This document shows, piece after piece, positions 52,002 to 60,747 of a stretch of 64,000 nt of DNA. The notes below the pieces were generated by a model. The model saw only the letters and a list, made by a program, of their open reading frames with translations, did not search any database and had not been told where the DNA came from. The DNA comes from Caproicibacterium sp. BJN0003 (GTDB taxonomy: Bacteria; Bacillota; Clostridia; Oscillospirales; Acutalibacteraceae). The stretch spans positions 496,001-560,000 of the forward strand of contig NZ_CP111108.1 of assembly GCF_026314295.1 (NCBI RefSeq). Reading direction: 5' to 3'. Positions within the stretch are counted from its first letter, which is position 1, and each line of letters begins with the position of its first letter. The position numbers were made by a program, and so were the translations under genes.

Positions 52002-52028
52002 TTAGCACTTAAAGGCAAAGAGTGCTAA
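52002..52028. promoter_or_regulatory. CIRCE element (HrcA operator) of htpG
   Basis: TTAGCACTT, 9 bp, GAGTGCTAA. It differs from the consensus arm TTAGCACTC by one base. It sits between the -10 box and the start codon, so HrcA should repress htpG until heat shock. Confidence 0.92.
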
Positions 52029-52060
52029 AATTAAAATAAGCAAGAAGAGGTTGATCGATC

Positions 52061-53965
52061 ATGAAGCAATTCAAGGCAGAATCAAAACGGCTTTTGGATC
52101 TGATGATTCATTCTATTTATACGCACAAAGAGATTTTTTTACGAGAGTTAATCAGTAATGCGAGTGATGCCATTGACAAGCTTTATTATAAGACGCTGCA
52201 GGATGGCGATACGGGTCTTTCCAGAGACGATTTTGAGATTCGAATTACAGCAGACAAAGAAAATCGTACGCTGACGATTGAAGATAATGGCTGCGGTATG
52301 ACGAAGGAAGAGCTGGAAAACAATCTGGGCACGATTGCAAAATCCGGTTCGCTTGATTTTAAGAAAAACAATGAAAAATCCGATAATATTGATATTATCG
52401 GACAATTTGGTGTTGGATTCTATGCGGCGTTTATGGTTAGCTCTAAAGTAGTGGTAGAGAGCAAGGCTTATGGCAGCGACGAGGCATGGAAATGGGAGAG
52501 CAGCGGCGTAGAGGGATATACAGTTGACTCCTGTGAAAAAGAAGGGCGCGGCACAAAAATTACCTTGTATTTGCTGCCCGAGAATTCAGAAGAAGAATCC
52601 TATGACCAGTATCTTGACGGATTTACGATTAAACGTCTTGTGAAAAAATACAGCGATTATATTCGCTATCCGATTAAGATGGAGCTCCAGAAGAGCCGTA
52701 TGAAAGAGAAGCCGGCAGATGCGCCTAAGGATGCCGAACCGGAATACGAGACCTATACGGAGCTCGAGACACTTAATTCCATGGTGCCGATTTGGCGCAA
52801 AAATAAAAATGAAGTGACAAACGAAGAGTATGAGCAGTTTTATCGGGATAAATTTTTCGATTATGAAAAGCCGCTCAAGATTATTCGCAGCAGTACCGAA
52901 GGAACTGCTACTTATGATGCTCTGCTCTTTATCCCGAGTCACGCGAGCTATGATTATTACAGCAAGAGCTATGAAAAGGGACTGCAGCTTTATTCTAACG
53001 GCGTTTTGATTATGGATAAGTGCGCGGATCTGCTGCCGGACTGCTTTAGTTTTGTGCAGGGCCTTGTAGACAGTCAGGATCTGTCACTTAATATTTCGCG
53101 TGAGATGCTGCAGCATGACCGTCAGCTAAAATTAATTGAAGGACGCCTTGAGAAAAAGATCAAAGAAGAGTTGCAGAATATGCTCAAGAATGACCGTGAA
53201 AATTATGAGAAATTCTTTAAAGCTTTTGGACTGCAGCTAAAATATGGGGTCTATGCGAACTTTGGTCAGCAGAAAGAACTTTTGCAGGATCTGTTGATGT
53301 TCTGGTCCAGTAAAGAGAAAAAGATGGTTACACTCGAGGAATATGTTTCCAGAATGAAAGAAGATCAGAAGTATATTTATTATGCTTCCGGAGACAGCGT
53401 TGCAAAGGTGGATCTGTTGCCGCAGACAGAAGCGTTAAAAGACAGAGATTATGAGATTTTGTATCTGACTGAGGGCGTCGATGAGTTTGCACTCAAGATT
53501 CTTGCAAAATATAATGATAAAGAATTTAAATCCGTTTCCGACAATGATCTCGGCTTGGAGACAGAGGAAGAAAAAGAGACAGCCAAAAAGCTGGTCGAAG
53601 AAAACAAAGATCTGCTCAATACGATGAAAGATGATCTTGGAGATGAAGTGAAGCAGGTCATTGTTTCGCAAAAATTAAAGAGTCATCCGGTTTGCCTTTC
53701 TACAGATGGCGCTCTGTCAATTGAAATGGAAAAAGTGCTGAATTCTATGCCCGGAGAGGAAAAAGGCAATGTAAAGGCACAGCGTGTACTGGAGCTCAAC
53801 GCAAATCATCCGGTCTTCACAAAGCTGCAGGAACTTTATAAAGAGGATCCGGAAAAGCTTAAGCAATATTCTAAACTGCTTTATAATCAGGCGCTTTTGA
53901 TCGAGGGTGTCCCGATTTCTGATCCGGTGGCATTTAGTAATGCCATTTGTGATCTGATGGTTTAA
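52061..53965 (+). CDS. htpG: Molecular chaperone HtpG (Hsp90)
   Basis: 634-residue Hsp90. The N-terminal ATPase domain contains [27 protein letters not shown], the lid and [12 protein letters not shown]; middle and dimerisation domains follow at full length. It is a single gene under a CIRCE site, ended by a very strong terminator. HrcA control of htpG differs from B. subtilis, where htpG is not in the HrcA regulon. Confidence 0.97.
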   Translation: MKQFKAESKRLLDLMIHSIYTHKEIFLRELISNASDAIDKLYYKTLQDGDTGLSRDDFEIRITADKENRTLTIEDNGCGMTKEELENNLGTIAKSGSLDFKKNNEKSDNIDIIGQFGVGFYAAFMVSSKVVVESKAYGSDEAWKWESSGVEGYTVDSCEKEGRGTKITLYLLPENSEEESYDQYLDGFTIKRLVKKYSDYIRYPIKMELQKSRMKEKPADAPKDAEPEYETYTELETLNSMVPIWRKNKNEVTNEEYEQFYRDKFFDYEKPLKIIRSSTEGTATYDALLFIPSHASYDYYSKSYEKGLQLYSNGVLIMDKCADLLPDCFSFVQGLVDSQDLSLNISREMLQHDRQLKLIEGRLEKKIKEELQNMLKNDRENYEKFFKAFGLQLKYGVYANFGQQKELLQDLLMFWSSKEKKMVTLEEYVSRMKEDQKYIYYASGDSVAKVDLLPQTEALKDRDYEILYLTEGVDEFALKILAKYNDKEFKSVSDNDLGLETEEEKETAKKLVEENKDLLNTMKDDLGDEVKQVIVSQKLKSHPVCLSTDGALSIEMEKVLNSMPGEEKGNVKAQRVLELNANHPVFTKLQELYKEDPEKLKQYSKLLYNQALLIEGVPISDPVAFSNAICDLMV

Positions 53966-54000
53966 AAATAACAGAATCGCAGAATAAGAAAAGAAGCTGG

Positions 54001-54036
54001 AAAAAGGGCGGCGGAAAATTTTCCGCCGCCCTTTTT
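54001..54036. terminator. Bidirectional terminator after htpG
   Basis: AAAAAGGGCGGCGGAAA pairs with TTTCCGCCGCCCTTTTT, a near-perfect 17-bp stem. Confidence 0.95.
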
Positions 54037-54044
54037 CTGGCCTC

Positions 54045-54677
54045 CTAAGGCTTTTTAATCGGATGCCGAATCACAGTCCGAAGTTTTTGTGGATCGCATC
54101 TTCTTGCATCGCTCAAATAAATTTCATGATGATAACGGGAAGGCGTGATATCAATCACATATCCCAGGTCTTTCGCAAATTGTTCCATCAAAGCAATCGT
54201 TTTCGGTTCGTCATCAAAAGGACCAATATGCATACACTGTACGCAAAGGCCTTCATGGTAGGTTAAAAATTCTGCTTTGGAAAAATCAGCCTTCTTTTTT
54301 CGCGAAGCTTCTGCGACTGCCCAGTCAAAATCTGATTTTTTTACAAAATCAGGCAGGCGAATGAGAGAGATCCATTGATAGGTTTCCTTATGAAGATAAT
54401 CGATTCCACTGATGTTGTCCTGCCACCAAAAGCCTTCTAAGGGTGGTACCACATAGTCAAAATAGCCATCCAAGACGTGACCGCTTTTTTTGCTCATTTT
54501 GATCGTGAAAGCGATTCCATAGAGCAGGCTCATGGCAGCTTTATATTCTCCGTCAGCTTCGTTTGGGTTCCCTTTTCCACGAACCGCAATAAAATTCATT
54601 GTTGGAATGTCGATGATTTCCGGTTTGCTTTTTGGCAGATAAAATTCTTTATATTCTTTTTTATAATCGAATGCCAT
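54045..54677 (-). CDS. GyrI-like small-molecule-binding domain protein
   Basis: 210-residue stand-alone GyrI-like (SHS2/effector-binding) protein. It contains the conserved MNFIAVRGKGNPNE, SLLYGIAFTIKM, GYFDYVVPPLEGFWW, the HIGPFDDEP segment and YHHEIYLSDARR near the end. Such proteins bind or hydrolyse small hydrophobic compounds. The start at 54677 has CGGAGGTG upstream; the longer frame runs into the sirtuin promoter region. It is divergent from the sirtuin gene. Ligand unknown. Confidence 0.86.
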   Translation of the reverse strand: MAFDYKKEYKEFYLPKSKPEIIDIPTMNFIAVRGKGNPNEADGEYKAAMSLLYGIAFTIKMSKKSGHVLDGYFDYVVPPLEGFWWQDNISGIDYLHKETYQWISLIRLPDFVKKSDFDWAVAEASRKKKADFSKAEFLTYHEGLCVQCMHIGPFDDEPKTIALMEQFAKDLGYVIDITPSRYHHEIYLSDARRCDPQKLRTVIRHPIKKP

Positions 54678-54823
54678 TTGAACGGCACCTCCGAACTGTA
54701 TTTTTCTATTTCTGATGCTACCATACCATAAAATAAGGCACAAGACAAACAGAAAAGGATTTTTGTACAGAACTTTCAAAATTGTGCTATACTGAAATTA
54801 TTCGAAAAAGGAGGCAGTTTTCG

Positions 54824-55549
54824 ATGAAAAAAGAACTGGAAGAATTGCAGAATATGATTGACCAGAGTAAACGGATCGTCTTTTTTGGCGGAGCAGGTGT
54901 TTCGACCGAGAGCGGAATTCCGGATTTTCGCAGTGTAGACGGTCTTTATCATCAGAAATATAAATATCCTCCGGAGGTAATGCTGAGTCACAGTTTTTAT
55001 AGACAGCATCCGGAAGAATTTTTTGATTTTTATCGGGATAAACTTCTTTATCCTGATGCAAAACCAAATGCGGCACATCGTAAACTGGCCGAAATGGAGA
55101 AGGCAGGAAAACTTTCAGCAGTTGTTACGCAGAATATTGATGGATTGCATCAAGCGGCCGGCAGCCAAAAGGTCTATGAATTGCACGGCAGTGTTTTGCG
55201 CAATTATTGTGAGCGATGCCATAAATCTTATGAGATGGATTTTATTCGAAAGAGTAAAGGAGTTCCACACTGCAGCTGCGGCGGCACCATTAAACCTGAT
55301 GTAGTGCTTTATGAAGAAGGGCTTGACAGCGATACGCTCGACGGAGCACTTACAGTCATTTCTGCTGCGGATATGTTGATTATCGCAGGAACTTCTTTGG
55401 TTGTGTATCCCGCGGCATCCCTAATTGACTATTACCGTGGACATCGGCTCGTTTTAATCAATAAATCCGAGACTTCGGCAGATCGACGGGCAGATCTGGT
55501 TATTCATGCGCCGGTGGGAGAAGTATTGGAACAAATTCATGTAGAATAA
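54824..55549 (+). CDS. NAD-dependent protein deacylase (sirtuin, CobB/Sir2)
   Basis: 241-residue sirtuin removing acyl groups from lysines with NAD. It has FFGGAGVSTESGIPDFR, TQNIDGLH, the catalytic His in ELHGSV, four zinc cysteines (CERC and CSCG) and GTSLVVYPAASL. Start at 54824 after AAAGGAGG. Single gene between divergent and convergent neighbours; niaX/niaR elsewhere in the window serve NAD supply. Confidence 0.95.
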   Translation: MKKELEELQNMIDQSKRIVFFGGAGVSTESGIPDFRSVDGLYHQKYKYPPEVMLSHSFYRQHPEEFFDFYRDKLLYPDAKPNAAHRKLAEMEKAGKLSAVVTQNIDGLHQAAGSQKVYELHGSVLRNYCERCHKSYEMDFIRKSKGVPHCSCGGTIKPDVVLYEEGLDSDTLDGALTVISAADMLIIAGTSLVVYPAASLIDYYRGHRLVLINKSETSADRRADLVIHAPVGEVLEQIHVE

Positions 55550-55551
55550 AG

Positions 55552-55593
55552 CGAAAGGGCTTTGAAAGAGTTTTCTTTCAAAGCCCTTTGTAA
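55552..55593. terminator. Bidirectional terminator
   Basis: AAAGGGCTTTGAAAGA pairs with TCTTTCAAAGCCCTTT. Shared by the sirtuin and the DUF1540 gene. Confidence 0.9.
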
Positions 55594-55595
55594 AT

Positions 55596-55934
55596 TTAAC
55601 GGGATTGCTGCATCTTAAAGGTGAAGCAGGCAGTTTCAGATTTACAATCGGTGCAGCCATGCGTTGAGCAGCTGGTCATTTGTACATTGGAGGCATCACA
55701 ATATCCTCTGTTATTATAAGAACAATTTTCAGCCTCACAGTGGACATCCAGGTTCTCGTTAGGATCGGAAGTACCAGCGGTAGAATTAGAAGCACCCTGG
55801 CGCTTCTGGAAATCGTTGCAGCTGGTTTGTTCGCAGCCACAGGCACATTTGCCGACCACTTTAATATCCGGGCGGCAGCAGAAATTCTGGCTATTATTTG
55901 CACAATCGGTTACACTGCAATGCAGATTCGACAT
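55596..55934 (-). CDS. Double DUF1540 cysteine-rich protein
   Basis: 112 residues with two copies of a DUF1540-type cysteine cluster: CSVTDCANNSQNFCC...C, and CEAENCSYNNRGYCDASNV...C. Each copy is followed by a short Cys-rich tail, and a Ser/Thr/Gly/Asn linker joins them. About 14 cysteines suggest metal binding. DUF1540 proteins are common in Clostridia, often linked to sporulation, with no known activity. Start at 55934 with GAGGTG upstream. Confidence 0.84.
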   Translation of the reverse strand: MSNLHCSVTDCANNSQNFCCRPDIKVVGKCACGCEQTSCNDFQKRQGASNSTAGTSDPNENLDVHCEAENCSYNNRGYCDASNVQMTSCSTHGCTDCKSETACFTFKMQQSR

Positions 55935-56000
55935 ATTAAGCACCTCTTTTTTATTTGGGATACGTTTAGTTTGTTCTGCATGCAGATAATTATGCGTTGG

Positions 56001-57203
56001 TTATTTTTTTTGCAAAGAAAGCAATGTATCCCAAATCTTTCCAGCTGTTTCGTACTTGGAAAGCTGCGGTAGCTCTATTTCTTCGGAATCCGAAATCAGG
56101 GTGATCACATTTGTATCGGTGCCAAAACCTGCGCCTGGTGTGCGAAGATTGTTGGCGGCAATTAAATCAGCATGCTTTTTTTGCAGCTTTTTTCTCGAAT
56201 TTTCAATTAAATGTTCTGTTTCCATCGAAAACCCACAGATCATTTGTCCCTCTTTCTTTTGGTTCCCAATCGTTTTTAAAATATCCGGAGTGGAAGAAAG
56301 AGGAATATCCGAAAAATTACCATTTTCTTTTTTTAATTTTTGATCGGCAACAACTGCTGGACGATAATCGGCAACAGCGGCAGCAAAAGCGAAAAGATCC
56401 TGCTCGGGTGCTGCTGAGAGAACTGCATCGAACATCTCTTGAGCGGAACCGACAGACACCGTTTTTACGAAAGCTGGAGAAGAAAGTGCGGTCTTTCCAG
56501 AGATCAACGTGACCTCGGCGCCGCGACGCATGGCATTTCGTGCCAGTTCATATCCCATCTTTCCGGTGGAATGATTTGTGAGGTATCGTACTGGATCCAA
56601 AGGTTCCTGAGTGGGACCGGCAGTCACCAGCACCTTTAGCCCTGCCATATCCTTTTTTTCGCCAATTTCTTTTAGCACATATTCCAGAATATCCGCGGGT
56701 TCAGGAAATTTTCCAGCTCCAATGTCTCCACAGGCGAGCATTCCGCAGGCAGGCTCGATGATGGTCCACCCGTAATGACGCAGTTTTTCGAGATTGTCTT
56801 GTGTTACCGGATTTTCATACATTCCAGTATTCATCGCCGGCGCGATCATTTTTTTGCATCGGCAGGCAAGGACCGTTGTTGTCAGCATATCATCCGCAAT
56901 TCCGTTTGCTAGTTTTGCAATCACATTTGCGGTTGCCGGTGCAACTAAAACAAGATCAGCTTGTTTTGCGAGAGAAACATGTTCTACATGATATTGATAG
57001 TTTCGATCAAATGTATCTGAAACCGCTTTTTGTCCTGTTACGCCCTCAAAGGTCATTGGTGAAATCAGTTTGCAGGCGTTTTGAGTCATCAATGTGTGAA
57101 CTTTTGCACCCTCATGATGGAGGCGGCTTGCGAGATCGGCAGCTTTATAAGCGGCAATACTGCCGGAAATCCCCAATAAAATGGTTTTATCTTGCAGCAA
57201 CAT
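56001..57203 (-). CDS. coaBC: Bifunctional phosphopantothenoylcysteine decarboxylase/phosphopantothenate-cysteine ligase
   Basis: 400-residue two-step CoA enzyme. CoaC half (about 1-180): LLGISGSIAAYKA, active-site His in VEHVSLAKQADL, PAMNTGMYENP and catalytic Cys in MLACGDIGAGKFPEP. CoaB half: VTAGPTQEPLDPVRYLTNHSTGKMG, AAVADYRP and AANN. Start at 57203 with AAAGGATG upstream. It is divergent from the pantothenate transporter and CoaX, so the four CoA steps of the window form a logical group with coaD. Confidence 0.96.
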   Translation of the reverse strand: MLLQDKTILLGISGSIAAYKAADLASRLHHEGAKVHTLMTQNACKLISPMTFEGVTGQKAVSDTFDRNYQYHVEHVSLAKQADLVLVAPATANVIAKLANGIADDMLTTTVLACRCKKMIAPAMNTGMYENPVTQDNLEKLRHYGWTIIEPACGMLACGDIGAGKFPEPADILEYVLKEIGEKKDMAGLKVLVTAGPTQEPLDPVRYLTNHSTGKMGYELARNAMRRGAEVTLISGKTALSSPAFVKTVSVGSAQEMFDAVLSAAPEQDLFAFAAAVADYRPAVVADQKLKKENGNFSDIPLSSTPDILKTIGNQKKEGQMICGFSMETEHLIENSRKKLQKKHADLIAANNLRTPGAGFGTDTNVITLISDSEEIELPQLSKYETAGKIWDTLLSLQKK

Positions 57204-57221
57204 GGAGAACATCCTTTCAAA

Positions 57222-57249
57222 ATCCGGTTTATTTCTGCTTTTACCGGAT
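57222..57249. repeat. Inverted repeat in the coaBC leader
   Basis: ATCCGGT and ACCGGAT, 14 bp apart, between the coaBC promoter and start codon. It could be a leader hairpin or operator. Confidence 0.45.
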
Positions 57250-57261
57250 AACATACCTTTA

Positions 57262-57290
57262 ATTATAAGAATTCTTTCATAAAATTACAA
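57262..57290 (-). promoter_or_regulatory. Promoter of coaBC
   Basis: Minus-strand TTGTAA, 17 bp, TATAAT. Confidence 0.72.
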
Positions 57291-57328
57291 GGAAAATCCC
57301 ATTTTGAGAAATTTTTTTGTCAATTCCC

Positions 57329-57356
57329 TTGCATCTCTGAAAAATCCTGTTATAAT
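57329..57356 (+). promoter_or_regulatory. Promoter of panT
   Basis: TTGCAT, 16 bp, TATAAT. The roughly 90-nt leader that follows can form a GGCTTTTCTTT/AAAGAAAGCC stem near 57391-57423, and I recognise no riboswitch in it. Confidence 0.65.
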
Positions 57357-57454
57357 AAACTGGAAATATGCGCTGGATCTTTTTGATTCAGGCTTTTCTT
57401 TTTGCCCTTTGACAAAGAAAGCCAATCAGGGACCGGCAGCTGGAGGAATTTAAT

Positions 57455-58111
57455 ATGTCAAGCAAATCAACAACGATGTCCGCAACAAACTCTAAGTACC
57501 GCGATTTTGTGCTTTTAGCACTTTTTGCGGCCATTGTACTGCTCTTGGGATTTACACCATTAGGCATGATCCCCCTGCCCTTCATTAAAATGACCATTAT
57601 TCACATTCCGGTTATTTTGGGGGCATTACTGCTAGGACCAAAATATGGAGCCGTTTTAGGTTCCTTATTCGGCTTGGTCAGTCTGATCAGCAATACAATC
57701 ACTCCTGCACTGACTTCTTTTACATTTAGTCCTTTGATTCCGTTGCCGGGTACAGCAAATGGAACCCCGTTCGCTTTGGTTGTTTGTTTTCTTCCCAGAA
57801 TTTTAGTAGGCGTAATTCCCTATTATGTTTACCGTGCAATTCAGAAAGTAACACATGCAAAAAAAGAAGGCTCAATCGTATCTCTTGCAGTTGCAGGTGT
57901 GTCTGGTGCCCTGACAAATACGATTTTTGTAATGGGATTGATTTTTGTTCTTTTTCGTGATGCTTATGCAGCAGCAAAAGGAGTACCAGCCGATGCAGTT
58001 CTTGGAATTGTACTCGGGATTGTCGGCGCAAACGGAATTCCAGAAGCGATTGGTGCTGGAATTTTAGTCGCGGCCATTGGAAAGGTTTTATTTAAGATTG
58101 CAAAATATTGA
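57455..58111 (+). CDS. panT: ECF transporter S component, probable pantothenate importer PanT
   Basis: 218-residue membrane S subunit with about six helices: LLALFAAIVLLLGFTPLG, KMTIIHIPVILGALLLGP, then LVSLISNTITPALTSFTFSP and FLPRILVGVIPYYVY. These match the PanT-type group. It lies between coaBC (divergent) and coaX (downstream), giving good genomic support for pantothenate as substrate. It needs the shared ECF energising module encoded elsewhere. Other vitamins cannot be fully excluded from sequence. Confidence 0.83.
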   Translation: MSSKSTTMSATNSKYRDFVLLALFAAIVLLLGFTPLGMIPLPFIKMTIIHIPVILGALLLGPKYGAVLGSLFGLVSLISNTITPALTSFTFSPLIPLPGTANGTPFALVVCFLPRILVGVIPYYVYRAIQKVTHAKKEGSIVSLAVAGVSGALTNTIFVMGLIFVLFRDAYAAAKGVPADAVLGIVLGIVGANGIPEAIGAGILVAAIGKVLFKIAKY

Positions 58112-58132
58112 TTGATTGAAAAATTCATAGTA

Positions 58133-58170
58133 AAAGCGGGAGGCAGAGGTCCTATCTGCCTTCCGCTTTG
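58133..58170 (+). terminator. Terminator-like hairpin between panT and coaX
   Basis: AAAGCGGGAGGCAGA pairs with TCTGCCTTCCGCTTT. The U-tract is short, so readthrough into coaX is likely. Confidence 0.6.
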
Positions 58171-58217
58171 TGTGTCTTGGGAAAACCGAACACGGAAAAA
58201 TTAAAGCAGGTGAAAAA

Positions 58218-58988
58218 ATGATCGTCGCTATTGACGTAGGAAATACGAATATTGTACTGGGCTGTATGGATGCTGAAAAAATTTATTTTACAGCACGTTT
58301 ATCAACAGATGCCAGCAAAACAGCAGATGAATATGCCCTCATGATTCGCACTTTATTTGAAATGCACGGGGTAGAGCGCCATGAACCGGAAGGAGGAATT
58401 ATTTCCTCTGTGGTTCCAGCACTTTCTGCGGCACTGCAGGAAGCGGTCCGTAAAGTTTGTGGGAAAGTTCCGCTGCTAGTTGGTTCTGGATTGAAGACGG
58501 GGTTAAATATTCTGATGGACAATCCTGCCCAGTTAGGGGCAGATTTGGTGACTGAAGCGGTGGCAGCTAGCGCGGAATATCCGAAGCCAATCATCATTTT
58601 TGATGTGGGAACTGCAACAACTATGTGTGTTGTAGATGCAAACGGAAGTTATATTGGCGGGATGATTATTCCGGGGCCTGTTGTCAGCTTGGAGAGCCTT
58701 GCAGCACATGCCAGCCAACTTTCTCATGTTAGCTTGGAGGTCCCTCAGCGCCTGATTGGCAAGAACACAAAGGAATGTATGCAGTCCGGAATCGTTTTCA
58801 GCAATGCCGCGATGATCGATGGGATTATTGATCGGATAGAGACGGAGTTAAAAGAGCAGGCAACGGTTGTTGCGACCGGTGGAGTCGCAGGTGTGATTAT
58901 CCCGTTCTGCAATCGCCGTGTTATTCTCGATGATAATCTGATGCTGAAAGGTTTGTGGCTTTTATATCAGAAAAACCACAAAGCTTAA
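58218..58988 (+). CDS. coaX: Type III pantothenate kinase
   Basis: 256-residue CoaX, which phosphorylates pantothenate and is not feedback-inhibited by CoA. DVGNTNIVLG at about 6, the LGADLVTEAVAA segment (about 112), the IFDVGTATTMCVVD metal/ATP site, GGMIIPGPVVSLESL and GGVAGVI are typical. Start at 58218 after GCAGGTGAAA. Follows panT in the same direction. Confidence 0.95.
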   Translation: MIVAIDVGNTNIVLGCMDAEKIYFTARLSTDASKTADEYALMIRTLFEMHGVERHEPEGGIISSVVPALSAALQEAVRKVCGKVPLLVGSGLKTGLNILMDNPAQLGADLVTEAVAASAEYPKPIIIFDVGTATTMCVVDANGSYIGGMIIPGPVVSLESLAAHASQLSHVSLEVPQRLIGKNTKECMQSGIVFSNAAMIDGIIDRIETELKEQATVVATGGVAGVIIPFCNRRVILDDNLMLKGLWLLYQKNHKA

Positions 58989-59001
58989 CAAAGAAAAGAT
59001 A

Positions 59002-59046
59002 ACAGCGGTACTTAGTTTTTAAACTAAGTACCGCTGTCGTTTTTTA
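59002..59046. terminator. Bidirectional terminator after coaX
   Basis: ACAGCGGTACTTAGTTT pairs with AAACTAAGTACCGCTGT, followed by GTTTTTT. Confidence 0.93.
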
Positions 59047-59655
59047 AGGCTGAATAATGTTGTACGCTTTTAGAATCATTTCTATGGAGTTATCAATTCC
59101 CAAAGCACCAGTATTGAGACACAGGTGATAATTTTGAGGATCATTCCAACGAGTATCACTATAAAAATTATAGTAGTTCGAGCGCTGTTTATCTTTTTTT
59201 ATCAGAATTTCGTGAATCTTTTTTTCATCTTCTCCATATTTTTGAATGGCACGTTTTGCCCGGAATGCTTCATCTGCATAGAGAAAAACATGTAGTACAT
59301 CATGGCGTTCACGCAGAATATAATCTGCACAACGACCAACAATTACACAAGGACCTTTTTCTGCGGCATTTTTAATCAGTTCTGTTTGGAGAATAAAAAG
59401 CTGATCGTTAAGTGGAAGATGATTTGTAGCTGTTGGAATTCCATAGGAATAGCCATTCATCCACAGAGAATAGAGAAAGCTGGAAGCAGCTCGTTCATCT
59501 ACGCTTTTAAAGACCTCTTCGCTCATGCCGCTTTTTTTAGCAGCCATAATAATGAGTTCTTTATCGAAAAAAGGGACCTGCAGTTTATTTGCCAGCTTTT
59601 TCCCGATTTCCCGACCACCACTGCCATATTGTCTGGAGATTGTGATAATATTCAT
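59044..59655 (-). CDS. Cytidylate kinase-like family protein, paralogue 1
   Basis: 203-residue P-loop nucleotide kinase of the cytidylate-kinase-like group (AAA_26). It starts ITISRQYGSGGREIGKKLA (P-loop variant), with VPFFDKELI, CVIVGRCADYILRE and a C-terminal lid/alpha segment containing KKDKQRSNYYNFYSDTRW. It is shorter and more divergent than canonical Cmk, so the substrate may differ. A homologous gene lies 418 bp away on the other strand. Promoter: TTGACT, 17 bp, TATTTT at 59705-59733. Confidence 0.85.
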   Translation of the reverse strand: MNIITISRQYGSGGREIGKKLANKLQVPFFDKELIIMAAKKSGMSEEVFKSVDERAASSFLYSLWMNGYSYGIPTATNHLPLNDQLFILQTELIKNAAEKGPCVIVGRCADYILRERHDVLHVFLYADEAFRAKRAIQKYGEDEKKIHEILIKKDKQRSNYYNFYSDTRWNDPQNYHLCLNTGALGIDNSIEMILKAYNIIQP

Positions 59656-59682
59656 AAATATACCTCCTTGCTAGTCCTAAAA

Positions 59683-59733
59683 TATAGACATAATCTATAA
59701 CTATAAAATACCTGAAATTTTTAAAAAAGTCAA
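59683..59733 (-). promoter_or_regulatory. Promoter and palindrome of cytidylate-kinase-like gene 1
   Basis: Minus-strand TTGACT (59728-59733), 17 bp, TATTTT (59705-59710). An inverted repeat TATAGA/TCTATA (59683-59699) lies in the transcribed leader. Confidence 0.55.
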
Positions 59734-59769
59734 GTGCGTAATATGAATACAGGGAGTATGGTTTATGGC

Positions 59770-59798
59770 TTGTTTTTTTCATGTGATTTGTTTATAAT
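59770..59798 (+). promoter_or_regulatory. Promoter of the 32-residue membrane protein gene
   Basis: TTGTTT, 17 bp, TATAAT, 30 bp before the start codon. Confidence 0.62.
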
Positions 59799-59827
59799 AA
59801 AATTACTTATGAAACGGAGGAATTATC

Positions 59828-59926
59828 ATGCAGGGAAAACGGCGTACGATATTTTTGCGAGTAGTAGCGATTGTATGTGCAATATTGATCGGCGGGTCGG
59901 CAATCATTAGTTCCTTCTTTGCGTGA
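59828..59926 (+). CDS. Tiny single-pass membrane protein (32 residues), function unknown
   Basis: ATG at 59828 with an ideal CGGAGG site 7 bp upstream. The sequence is a basic N-terminus (QGKRRTIFLR) followed by one membrane helix (VVAIVCAILIGGSAIISSFF) and a stop. It has its own promoter (59770-59798) and its own terminator (59938-59971), so it is a complete one-gene unit too short for routine ORF calling. The form resembles regulatory or stress-linked small membrane proteins, but I know of no specific family. Confidence 0.72.
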   Translation: MQGKRRTIFLRVVAIVCAILIGGSAIISSFFA

Positions 59927-59937
59927 CTGAAGTCTTT

Positions 59938-59971
59938 GACTGTATGCTTAATTTGCATACAGCCTTTTTTA
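59938..59971 (+). terminator. Terminator of the tiny membrane protein gene
   Basis: CTGTATGC pairs with GCATACAG, followed by CCTTTTTT. Confidence 0.88.
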
Positions 59972-60014
59972 AAGCAATATAAAGATAAAGTACACATAAA
60001 TACAATAAAATCGA

Positions 60015-60043
60015 TTGAATTTTTATTCTAAATGTGATATTCT
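60015..60043 (+). promoter_or_regulatory. Promoter of cytidylate-kinase-like gene 2
   Basis: TTGAAT, 17 bp, TATTCT, about 30 bp before the start. Confidence 0.52.
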
Positions 60044-60073
60044 CGAGTTATAAAAGATAAAGGGGGCTTTGTT

Positions 60074-60730
60074 ATGCATCATACGATTTTAACGATCGGC
60101 AGGGAATATGGAAGCGGTGGGCACAAGGTGGCTCAAATCCTTTCTGGATTGCTCGATATTCCATACTATGACAAGGAACTCATTGAAAAAGCAGCAAAGA
60201 ACAGTGCTCTAGACCCAAAGGACTTGGAGTGTGTAGATGAGCATCCGGTAAGTCCATTTTTGTATATGGATGCCAAGGAAGCAGCTCATATTGCACGTTA
60301 TGGACAGACAATAGGGGATACTCTTTATCAGCTGCAGTCAAGAATTATTCGTCAGATGGCAGAAAAAGAATCCTGTATTATTGTTGGTCGGTGCGGAAAT
60401 TATGTCCTTCGCAATCAGCCGTATTGTCTGCATGTATTCCTTTATGCACCTTTGCCGGTTCGGATTCAGCGCGTTATGGAACGGAGTAAAATTTCTGAGG
60501 ATGAAGCTAGAATTCTTGTGCGCAAAACTGACCGTATGCGCCGTTCTTATTATAACTATTATACTGATTTACGGTGGGGCGGAAGAGATCAGTTTGACCT
60601 TCTAATGGATAGTTCTGTTTTGGGGATAGAAGGAACAGCAGAGATGTTAAAGGCGGCCTACCAGCAGTTGGCGAAAATTCCGGAATCTGAAATGATGAAT
60701 CGTCTCTCCAAAGAACCATCCGAAAAATAA
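60074..60730 (+). CDS. Cytidylate kinase-like family protein, paralogue 2
   Basis: 218-residue paralogue of the minus-strand gene at 59044. It has the same P-loop opening (LTIGREYGSGGHKVAQIL), IPYYDKELIEKAAK, CIIVGRCGNYVLR and RKTDRMRRSYYNYYTDLRWGG. The shared order and length show duplication, yet overall identity looks only moderate, so the split is old or the roles differ. Canonical Cmk is probably encoded elsewhere. AAAGGGGG precedes the start and a terminator follows. Confidence 0.86.
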   Translation: MHHTILTIGREYGSGGHKVAQILSGLLDIPYYDKELIEKAAKNSALDPKDLECVDEHPVSPFLYMDAKEAAHIARYGQTIGDTLYQLQSRIIRQMAEKESCIIVGRCGNYVLRNQPYCLHVFLYAPLPVRIQRVMERSKISEDEARILVRKTDRMRRSYYNYYTDLRWGGRDQFDLLMDSSVLGIEGTAEMLKAAYQQLAKIPESEMMNRLSKEPSEK

Positions 60731-60747
60731 TTAATGATATTTTGTTG

